Assembly (NCBI GenBank): GCA_902782805.1 | Contig: CACZON010000302.1 | Span: 1 to 5,247, forward strand | From: Oscillospiraceae bacterium | GTDB lineage: Bacteria; Bacillota; Clostridia; Oscillospirales; Acutalibacteraceae | Length of the DNA: 5,247 nt | Reading direction: 5' to 3' | Shown: piece after piece, positions 1 through 5,247 of the stretch | How the letters are laid out: each line of letters opens with the position of its first letter | How positions within the stretch are numbered: the first letter of the stretch is position 1 | Position numbers and translations under genes: made by a program | Notes under the pieces: model-generated | Databases searched by the model: none | What the model was told of the DNA's origin: nothing | The model's input: the letters and a program-made list of their open reading frames with translations, nothing else

Positions 1-32
1 GAAGGGATAATAACCTTTATGGAGGCGATAGT

Positions 33-728
33 ATGGACAACGAAGAAGAAAAAAACGAATCGCGCGAAGAAGCGTCGGAGAAGATCCTCGATACCGGTTC
101 CGTCCTGATCGACAACGGAACCTACCGGATCCATACGCTGACGATCATCGGCCAGATCGAAGGGCATTATATCCTTCCTTCGCAGAATAAAACGACGAAA
201 TACGAGCATCTGATCCCGCAGCTCGTTTCGGTCGAGGAAGACCCCGAAATCGACGGCCTGCTGATTCTGCTCAATACCGTCGGCGGCGACGTTGAAGCCG
301 GACTTGCGCTGGCGGAGCTGCTCGCCGGGATGAAAAAACCGACGGTTTCGCTCGTTCTCGGCGGAGGACATTCGATCGGCGTGCCGCTCGCGGTCGCTGC
401 AAAACGCTCGTTTATCGTCCCTTCCGCAACGATGACGATCCATCCGGTCCGCTCGAGCGGGACGACGGTCGGCGTGCCGCAGGCGTTCGAGCATTTTCGA
501 AGAATGCAGGAGCGCATCACCCGGTTTGTAACGGATCATTCCGGGATTTCGTTCGAGCGCTTTACCGAGCTTTCGATGAATACGAAGGAGCTCGTAACCG
601 ACGTTGGAACGGTTCTCGACGGAAAAACGGCCGTTTCTGAGAAGCTGATCGATTCGATCGGTTCTCTGCGCGACGCGATCGCCTGCCTTTATGCGATGAT
701 CGCCGGCGATCCAAACGAAAAATCTTAA
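33..728 (+). CDS. tepA: TepA-like ClpP-fold serine protease
   Basis: A 231-residue protein of the ClpP/crotonase fold, closest in my reading to Bacillus TepA (YmfB). The ClpP oxyanion-type segment NTVGGDVEAG is at residues 81-90. The nucleophile Ser114 lies in LGGGHSIG, and the probable catalytic His137 in TIHPVR. Asp190 in the segment VTDVGTVLDG is the likely third triad residue, an inference by rough alignment to ClpP. The first 20 or so residues are highly charged, with no signal peptide or membrane segment, so it should be cytosolic. ATG at 33 is preceded by GGAGG at 21-25 with 7 bases of spacing; the ATG at 19 is out of frame. Length fits TepA (about 245 residues). In Bacillus subtilis tepA lies just upstream of spoIIIE, as here apart from the inserted uppP, which supports orthology. 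From memory, TepA has been linked to protein secretion and to spore outgrowth, including breakdown of spore DNA-binding proteins. Its substrate here is unknown. Confidence 0.85.
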   Translation: MDNEEEKNESREEASEKILDTGSVLIDNGTYRIHTLTIIGQIEGHYILPSQNKTTKYEHLIPQLVSVEEDPEIDGLLILLNTVGGDVEAGLALAELLAGMKKPTVSLVLGGGHSIGVPLAVAAKRSFIVPSATMTIHPVRSSGTTVGVPQAFEHFRRMQERITRFVTDHSGISFERFTELSMNTKELVTDVGTVLDGKTAVSEKLIDSIGSLRDAIACLYAMIAGDPNEKS

Positions 729-745
729 GCGGCGCTTTGCCGCTT
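727..745 (+). other. short GC-rich hairpin between tepA and uppP
   Basis: AAGCGGC (727-733) and GCCGCTT (739-745) are perfect inverted repeats separated by a 5-base loop. The hairpin begins on the tepA stop codon and ends 11 bases before the uppP ribosome binding site. It is preceded by an A-rich stretch but followed only by TCCTAC, with no real T run, so it is at most a weak or partial terminator. It could instead act as an mRNA stabiliser or processing signal. The pairing is seen directly; any function is a guess. Confidence 0.3.
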
Positions 746-756
746 TCCTACATATC

Positions 757-761
757 GGAGG
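757..761 (+). promoter_or_regulatory. ribosome binding site of uppP
   Basis: GGAGG lies 5 bases before ATG 767 and decides the start. A longer reading from TTG 737 would add ten residues translated from the hairpin and the ribosome binding site itself, with no Shine-Dalgarno of its own. Confidence 0.8.
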
Positions 762-766
762 CATCC

Positions 767-1714
767 ATGAGCTTTTTGGAAGCAATCATTGAAGGCATCA
801 TTCAGGGAGCAACGGAGTTTCTGCCCGTTTCGAGCAGCGGGCATCTTTCCCTGAGCAAGCATTTTCTCGGAATTTCGGTCGACAGTCTGCTCTTCGACGT
901 TCTGCTCCACGTCGGTACGCTGATTGCCGTTCTCGCGGTTTATTACGACGTTGTCTGGCGGCTGATCCGCGCGTTCTTCCGTTTCGTAAAACAGGTGTTT
1001 ACCGGGCAGTTCCGCTTTAAGACGATGGATGAGGATATCCGGCTTTTGCTGATGCTGTTTTTCGGCCTGATACCGCTTTTCCTGCTGTTCCTGCCGGTAC
1101 CGGGTACCGGAATGAAGCTTAAGGATTTCGCGGACGTGTGGGCAACGGATTCGGATATCATCCTCGAGGGCTGCGCGCTGATCGTTACGAGCATCCTGCT
1201 TACGCTCGCTGTCCTTTCGCAGCGGCGTTCTCAGGGCGCCCACGCGAAGCATTCCGCCGCCGGAGAAAAGAATTCCGCGGCCGGGCGGATGTTTTTGCGC
1301 CTTAAGGACGCGATCGTGATCGGCCTCGTTCAGTGCGCGGCGGCGGTATTTCCCGGCGTTTCCAGATCCGGCTCGACGCTTTCGACCGGCATGATGCTCG
1401 GTGTCAACCGCAAAACCGCGCTGGATTATTCGTTCGTGCTCGGGATCCCCTCGATTATGGCGGCGGCGGTGCTGACCTTAAAGGATGCGCACGAAGCCGG
1501 CGAAGTGATCGAATGGGGGCCGATGCTCGCGGGGATGATCACCGCCTGCATCGTAGGGTTCCTCGCAATCAAGCTCCTGCGCTTTATGGTGACCACCAAC
1601 AAGCTCCACGTATTTGCGTGGTACACGCTGATCCTCGGTGTGATCTGCGTGATCATCGGAATTATTGAAAAAGCAACCGGCGTCAACGTTGTTACCGGCG
1701 CCGCGATCGTCTGA
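767..1714 (+). CDS. uppP: undecaprenyl-diphosphate phosphatase UppP (BacA family)
   Basis: A 315-residue integral membrane protein that dephosphorylates undecaprenyl pyrophosphate to the monophosphate, renewing the lipid carrier for peptidoglycan and other wall polymers; overexpression of the family gives bacitracin resistance. Both family signatures are present. The first is the (E/Q)xxxE motif with Q13 and E17, running into FLPVSSSGH with Ser23 and His26. The second is PGVSRSGST at 196-204 with the essential Arg200. Gln replaces the first Glu found in the E. coli enzyme, an exchange the motif allows. Hydrophobic segments lie near 44-66, 92-111, 131-150, 183-196, 221-238, 251-275 and 283-300. 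It is longer than the roughly 270-residue E. coli protein, mainly through a polar Ala/Ser/Lys-rich loop at about 151-178. It sits 38 bases after tepA and 24 before ftsK, so it is probably co-transcribed with them. Confidence 0.96.
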   Translation: MSFLEAIIEGIIQGATEFLPVSSSGHLSLSKHFLGISVDSLLFDVLLHVGTLIAVLAVYYDVVWRLIRAFFRFVKQVFTGQFRFKTMDEDIRLLLMLFFGLIPLFLLFLPVPGTGMKLKDFADVWATDSDIILEGCALIVTSILLTLAVLSQRRSQGAHAKHSAAGEKNSAAGRMFLRLKDAIVIGLVQCAAAVFPGVSRSGSTLSTGMMLGVNRKTALDYSFVLGIPSIMAAAVLTLKDAHEAGEVIEWGPMLAGMITACIVGFLAIKLLRFMVTTNKLHVFAWYTLILGVICVIIGIIEKATGVNVVTGAAIV

Positions 1715-1721
1715 TCCAAAG

Positions 1722-1731
1722 AGGGAGGAGG
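1722..1731 (+). promoter_or_regulatory. extended ribosome binding site of ftsK
   Basis: The purine run AGGGAGGAGG contains two overlapping Shine-Dalgarno cores. It directly abuts an out-of-frame ATG at 1732, too close for normal initiation from the nearer core. It lies 7 bases before TTG 1739, the ideal distance. This spacing is the main argument for a TTG start for ftsK. Confidence 0.75.
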
Positions 1732-1738
1732 ATGGCTT

Positions 1739-4384
1739 TTGGCGCAAAAGAAAAAGAAAAGCGGCGGCAGCGTAAAGAAAACCACCGCGCGTCAGACGGC
1801 GACCCGGCCGGCGCGCGAGGGAAGCACGCGCAGCAAGGCGAATCAGCAGCAGAGGCGCGTCCTGACCCAGGAGCAGCAGGAAAGCCGCACCCAGAAATTC
1901 GCCGTCGTCCTGTTTGCCGTTGCGATCCTGGCAACGGCGCTGATCCTGATCGAAGGCGAATCCGTCTGGACAAGTTTACATAATTTTATTCTCGGCCTGC
2001 TCGGCGCGTGTGCGATCATCCTGCCGATCCTGCTGTTCTATATTGCGATCGTAAGCGCAATGAAAAAGCTCGGCGGACGTCTGCATACAAAAATCATCAT
2101 CACGGTGGTGATCGTCGTTCTCATCAGTACGACGATCTATGCGTTCCGTGCAAGCAGTCTGCCGGAAAACCTGACCTATTTCGAAACGCTCCATGATCTC
2201 TACGTACGCGGCGTCGATCACGAGAGCCTCGGCCTGGTCGGAGGGATCCTCGGATATCCGATGGTCAAGCTGTTCGGGATCGTCGGCAGCCGGATCATCG
2301 TGATCCTGCTGCTCTTCGTCGCCGTGATGCTCCTGACGGGAACGACGCTGGTCAAGCTGTTCAAGACGGTCAAAAAGCCTGTTGATTTCGCGGCGACACA
2401 TATCGAACAGAGCCGCGAGACCCGCCGCAGAAACCGCGATCTGCTGGCTTCCGATATTGATATCCCGCTGGGCGGCGAGCAGCGTTATTCCCCGCGCGTC
2501 AGTGAAGCGGGCGCTTTGCCCGTTGCCGACGCATTTGAAGCAAAAGCAGGCGGCGGCGAAAAGCTCGAGCGCCTCTATCGCGCCCAGAACGATCTGACCG
2601 GACGGAATCCGGGAGAATATCCGTCGGTTCAGTCTGCCGGAATGCCTCAGAAGCTCGTTTCCGATCTTACGATCGAAGAAGTCGAGCGCTCGATGCGGGA
2701 AGCGAACGCGGTCAATCCTCCACCGCAGGAACGCGAGCCGATTCGCGTTGTCCGCAAGAGAAGACCTTCCGAAAAGGATCCTGCCTTCCAGGAAATGCAG
2801 GCGCAGGCAAAAGAACCGGAAAAAGAAAAAGCCGAGGAACCGAAGATCGATCCGCAGCCGGTTATGGAATACGAGCTTCCGCCGACCTCGCTGCTCGTCT
2901 ACAGCGCCTCGCTGGATCCGCGCAAGGATGCCGGTGAAACCGAGATGACGGCGAAAAACCTCGTTGAAACGCTGCGCAGCTTCGGGGTCCAGACCTCGAT
3001 CATCGGCGTATCGAAAGGCCCGACGGTCACCCGATACGAGCTTCAGCCGGCGGCCGGCGTGAAGATCAGCCGGATCACGAATCTGACGAACGACCTGGCG
3101 CTCAATCTCGCCGCCTCCGGAATCCGTATCGAAGCTCCGATTCCGGGAAAAGCCGCCGTCGGAATCGAGGTTCCGAACAAGACGAAGGCGATGGTCCGCA
3201 TGCGTGAAATGATCGAATCCGAGGAATTCCGCGGCGCGAAAAGCAAGCTGACGGTGACGCTCGGGCGCGATATCGCCGGAAAATACGTTTTCGCGGATCT
3301 CGCAAAAATGCCACATCTGCTGATCGCCGGCACGACCGGTTCGGGCAAATCGGTCTGCGTCAACTCGTTTATACTGAGTATTCTCTATAAAGCGAAGCCG
3401 AACGAAGTCAAGCTCATCATGATCGACCCGAAGATGGTCGAGCTTCCGATCTATAACGGGATCCCGCATCTGCTGATCCCGGTTGTGACCGATCCGAAAA
3501 AAGCTGCCGGCGCCCTCAACTGGGCAGTCGGCGAGATGATGAAGCGGTATAATATCTTCGCCGAAACCGGCGTACGCGATATCGAGGGTTACAATAAGCT
3601 GATTGAAATGAATAAAGAAGTCGATTTCGAGGGGAATCCGCGCGAGAAGATGCCGCAGATCGTGATCGTGATCGACGAACTTGCCGACCTGATGATGGTC
3701 GCGCCGAACGAGGTTGAAGACGCGATCTGCCGGATCGCGCAGCTCGCACGCGCCGCGGGGATCCACCTTGTCGTTGCAACGCAGCGCCCTTCGGTGGACG
3801 TTATCACCGGCTTGATCAAGGCGAATATCCCGAGCCGTATCGCGCTGACCGTTGCGTCGCTGGTAGACTCGCGGACGATCCTCGATACGGGCGGCGCCGA
3901 AAAGCTTCTCGGCAACGGAGATATGCTTTTCGCACCGGTCGGATCCGTGAAGCCCGCGCGTGTTCAGGGCTGCTACGTCAGCGATGAGGAGCGCGAATCG
4001 GTCATCAATTTCGTCAAGCAGGGATTTGAAAACCGCGTTTACGACGAGAGCATCACGAAGGAAATCGAAAACATCGTGATCGCGGGCGGCAAAGGCGGAA
4101 AATCCGGCGCCTCTTCCGAGGATCCGGAGCTTTCCGAAGACGATCCGATGCTCGAAGAGGCAATCGAGCTGGCGGTGGATTCCGGCCAGATCTCGACCTC
4201 CGCGCTGCAGCGGCGCTTCCGCCTCGGCTATGCGCGCGCCGGCAGAATCGTCGATATGATGGAACAGAAGGGAATCGTCGGCCCGAGCGAAGGCTCGAAG
4301 CCGCGCAAGGTGCTGATCACCAAAGCGCAGTGGCTCGAACGCAATATGATGAAATCTGACGATCGTACGGAGGAATCGTTATGA
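1739..4384 (+). CDS. ftsK: DNA translocase FtsK/SpoIIIE
   Basis: An 881-residue membrane-anchored, hexameric, ATP-driven double-stranded DNA pump that clears chromosomal DNA from the division or sporulation septum. A Lys/Arg/Gln-rich cytoplasmic tail (1-52) is followed by about four membrane segments: near 54-72, 81-108, 117-136 and 180-205. A charged Pro/Glu/Lys-rich linker spans about 206-375. The motor begins with the alpha domain (about 380-510). It continues with the RecA-like beta domain, with Walker A GTTGSGKS at 531-538, Walker B IVIVIDELAD at 641-650 and TQRPS at 681-685. The family segment SRTILDTGGAEKLLG is at 711-725. The gamma winged helix, about 800-862, reads DNA orientation sequences and contains LQRRFRLGYARAGR. 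Length is normal for the family, with no lesion. The start is TTG, chosen by Shine-Dalgarno spacing; the first internal in-frame ATG is codon 108, inside the membrane region. Proximity to tepA suggests the SpoIIIE-type orthologue, but a sole vegetative FtsK cannot be excluded. Confidence 0.97.
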   Translation: MAQKKKKSGGSVKKTTARQTATRPAREGSTRSKANQQQRRVLTQEQQESRTQKFAVVLFAVAILATALILIEGESVWTSLHNFILGLLGACAIILPILLFYIAIVSAMKKLGGRLHTKIIITVVIVVLISTTIYAFRASSLPENLTYFETLHDLYVRGVDHESLGLVGGILGYPMVKLFGIVGSRIIVILLLFVAVMLLTGTTLVKLFKTVKKPVDFAATHIEQSRETRRRNRDLLASDIDIPLGGEQRYSPRVSEAGALPVADAFEAKAGGGEKLERLYRAQNDLTGRNPGEYPSVQSAGMPQKLVSDLTIEEVERSMREANAVNPPPQEREPIRVVRKRRPSEKDPAFQEMQAQAKEPEKEKAEEPKIDPQPVMEYELPPTSLLVYSASLDPRKDAGETEMTAKNLVETLRSFGVQTSIIGVSKGPTVTRYELQPAAGVKISRITNLTNDLALNLAASGIRIEAPIPGKAAVGIEVPNKTKAMVRMREMIESEEFRGAKSKLTVTLGRDIAGKYVFADLAKMPHLLIAGTTGSGKSVCVNSFILSILYKAKPNEVKLIMIDPKMVELPIYNGIPHLLIPVVTDPKKAAGALNWAVGEMMKRYNIFAETGVRDIEGYNKLIEMNKEVDFEGNPREKMPQIVIVIDELADLMMVAPNEVEDAICRIAQLARAAGIHLVVATQRPSVDVITGLIKANIPSRIALTVASLVDSRTILDTGGAEKLLGNGDMLFAPVGSVKPARVQGCYVSDEERESVINFVKQGFENRVYDESITKEIENIVIAGGKGGKSGASSEDPELSEDDPMLEEAIELAVDSGQISTSALQRRFRLGYARAGRIVDMMEQKGIVGPSEGSKPRKVLITKAQWLERNMMKSDDRTEESL
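4369..4373 (+). promoter_or_regulatory. ribosome binding site inside the ftsK 3' end
   Basis: GGAGG lies within the last codons of ftsK, 7 bases before ATG 4381. With the ATGA stop/start overlap it supports a real, translationally coupled small gene. Confidence 0.75.
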
Positions 4385-4545
4385 GAACCTTAAAAGTTGA
4401 GCGGATTGACGGCAAGTACGTCTTCTGCAAAGACGAAGAGAAAAAGTACTACGCGATCGAAATCGCCGAAGCGCCCGCCGGTATAAAGCCCGGAAATATT
4501 CTCCTGATCGACGACGAGGGGAATCTTTCCGTTCAAAACGCATAA
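4381..4545 (+). CDS. small DUF3006-like protein
   Basis: A 54-residue acidic protein reading MRTLKVERIDGKYVF at its start and ending LLIDDEGNLSVQNA. The pattern of a short strand carrying VERIDGKY, a charged hairpin, then APAGIKPGNILLID resembles the DUF3006 family: small proteins with an N-terminal 'DR.EGDYAV'-like strand and a later 'LP.G.KEGDVL' turn. It is probably a small beta-barrel. This assignment is by pattern memory and is moderate. It has no signal peptide, no membrane segment and one cysteine (Cys16). The ATG overlaps the ftsK TGA in an ATGA junction, and a GGAGG precedes it. It is followed after 22 bases by an MBL-fold hydrolase. I recall DUF3006 genes often lying next to MBL-fold (ComEC-like) hydrolases, which fits and hints at a functional partnership, but the biochemical role is unknown. 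Confidence 0.75.
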   Translation: MRTLKVERIDGKYVFCKDEEKKYYAIEIAEAPAGIKPGNILLIDDEGNLSVQNA

Positions 4546-4555
4546 ACCGTTCAAG

Positions 4556-4561
4556 AGGAGG
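4556..4561 (+). promoter_or_regulatory. ribosome binding site of the MBL-fold gene
   Basis: A perfect AGGAGG core 6 bases before ATG 4568, in the 22-base gap after the small gene, fixes the start of the truncated gene. Confidence 0.85.
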
Positions 4562-4567
4562 CAAAAA

Positions 4568-5247
4568 ATGGCATTTTCGTATTTTACCGCAAAAGAAGTC
4601 GGTGAGGGAATCTATCAGATCACCAACGGAATCTTCGACGATACGCTGCCTACGTTCTGCTACCTCGTTGTCGGGGAGAAGGCCGCGATGCTGGTCGATT
4701 CCATGTACGGTGTCGGTTCGCTGAAAGAATTCTGCGAAACGCTGACGGACAAGCCGATCATCCATGTCGCGACCCATTTTCACGGCGACCATACCGGAGG
4801 CTCCTACGAGTTCTCGGAGTTCTATATGAGCCCGAAGGATTTTGAGAGCTTTTACGCGGGCATGGCCCGTTCCGGCGGCAATGCGATGCGCACCGCGCAG
4901 AGACGCACACTTCCGGAATATCAGGATCAGCTTCGTGAGCAGGATATGATTGAACCGAAGGAAGTCCGTCTTCATCCGATCTTCGAGGGCGATCTGATCG
5001 ACCTCGGCGGAAAACAGATTGAAGTCATCGAGGTTCCCGGCCACACCGCCGGAGAAATCGTACTGCTTGACCGGAAGGCACGCTGTCTGTATTCGGGTGA
5101 TACCTGCAATACCAATACCCTGCTGCAGCTTGATCCGAAATGCTGTGTCGCGGAGTATATTGAGAATCTCAGAAAACTCAACGGATACCGTTCGGCGTTT
5201 GATACGCTGTTTAACGGTCATGATATTCAGAACGCGACGATCATCGA
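4568..5247 (+). CDS. MBL-fold metallo-hydrolase (3' end outside window)
   Basis: The open frame runs 226 codons from ATG 4568 to the window end without a stop, so the C-terminus is missing. It has the full set of metallo-beta-lactamase-fold metal ligands. These are THFHGDH at 69-75 (His70, His72, Asp74, His75), His159 in EVPGHTAGE, Asp178 in LYSGDT, and the last-motif His218 in FNGHD. It should therefore bind two metal ions and hydrolyse an ester, thioester, phosphoester or lactam-like bond. The layout resembles the glyoxalase II/general hydrolase branch, but the substrate cannot be told from sequence. A helical insert rich in Arg, Gln and Met lies at about 88-130, between the first two metal motifs, and may shape the substrate pocket. 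There is no signal peptide, so it is probably cytosolic. It is the fifth gene in the same direction, close behind the DUF3006-like gene, and likely co-transcribed. A long frame on the opposite strand here is a shadow. Confidence 0.9.
   Translation, partial: MAFSYFTAKEVGEGIYQITNGIFDDTLPTFCYLVVGEKAAMLVDSMYGVGSLKEFCETLTDKPIIHVATHFHGDHTGGSYEFSEFYMSPKDFESFYAGMARSGGNAMRTAQRRTLPEYQDQLREQDMIEPKEVRLHPIFEGDLIDLGGKQIEVIEVPGHTAGEIVLLDRKARCLYSGDTCNTNTLLQLDPKCCVAEYIENLRKLNGYRSAFDTLFNGHDIQNATII

Noticed and set aside
1..13. Tandem TAATAA at 8-13 as the end of an upstream gene
   Set aside because: A gene end is possible, but only two codons of it would be in the window, so nothing supports a coding call.
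737..766. Extended TTG start for uppP
   Set aside because: It would translate the hairpin and the ribosome binding site. ATG 767 has GGAGG at 5-base spacing and gives the usual family N-terminus.
1094..1110. 17-base near-palindrome CCGGTACC-G-GGTACCGG inside uppP
   Set aside because: It encodes the Pro/Gly-rich PVPGTG turn. A one-base loop cannot form a full hairpin, and there is no sign of a regulatory site there; most likely a codon coincidence.
725..1252. 175-codon minus-strand frame over uppP
   Set aside because: It is a shadow of uppP, whose catalytic motifs and membrane segments are intact on the plus strand.
1732..1983. 83-codon plus-strand frame from ATG 1732
   Set aside because: The ATG directly abuts the Shine-Dalgarno. 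The product is a low-complexity frame-shifted reading of the FtsK N-terminus, ending within the first membrane region.
1976..3766. 596-codon open frame on the minus strand inside ftsK
   Set aside because: It is antisense to the clearly conserved FtsK motor. Its translation is Arg/Asp/His/Phe-rich with no recognisable domain, and I see no convincing ribosome binding site. It is a typical mirror frame of GC-biased coding DNA.
4379..5221. 280-codon minus-strand frame over the small gene and the MBL gene
   Set aside because: The plus strand has strong ribosome binding sites and a complete set of MBL metal ligands here. The minus-strand product is Arg-rich and shows no known motif.
1..5247. Mobile elements, CRISPR arrays, tRNA or rRNA genes
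   Set aside because: I found no terminal inverted repeats, transposase motifs, spaced direct repeats or tRNA-like folds. The genes are tightly packed and similar in codon style.

Overview
The window is a compact, one-directional stretch of chromosome carrying five plus-strand genes, the last cut off by the window end. Strong AGGAGG-type ribosome binding sites, a TTG start, a ClpP-like TepA-type protease near a SpoIIIE/FtsK translocase, and a small DUF3006-like gene all point to a Firmicute. A fairly GC-rich member of the Clostridia, plausibly a spore former, fits best. This placement is inferred from gene content and style; no rRNA or other marker is present.

Layout: a TepA-like ClpP-fold serine protease (33-728); undecaprenyl-diphosphate phosphatase UppP (767-1714); the DNA translocase FtsK/SpoIIIE (TTG start, 1739-4384); a 54-residue DUF3006-like protein (4381-4545) whose start codon overlaps the ftsK stop; and a metallo-beta-lactamase-fold hydrolase (4568 to beyond the window end). 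Gaps are 38, 24, -4 and 22 bases. No strong promoter or intrinsic terminator lies between the genes, so they are probably one transcript. The only structured gap is a short hairpin between the first two genes.

Functionally the core is cell envelope and chromosome segregation. UppP recycles the undecaprenyl carrier lipid for wall synthesis. FtsK/SpoIIIE pumps chromosomal DNA across the closing division or sporulation septum. TepA-like proteases are encoded beside spoIIIE in Bacillus and have been linked there to secretion and spore outgrowth. The small protein and the MBL-fold hydrolase at the 3' end have no assignable substrate; their tight packing suggests co-expression with ftsK.

There is no mobile element, CRISPR array, tRNA, rRNA or obvious foreign DNA. 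This is mostly an ordinary core-genome region and I do not see a convincing new system. The points most worth a second look are the coupled DUF3006-like/MBL pair, the ftsK start site with its out-of-frame decoy ATG, and the placement of uppP between tepA and ftsK.
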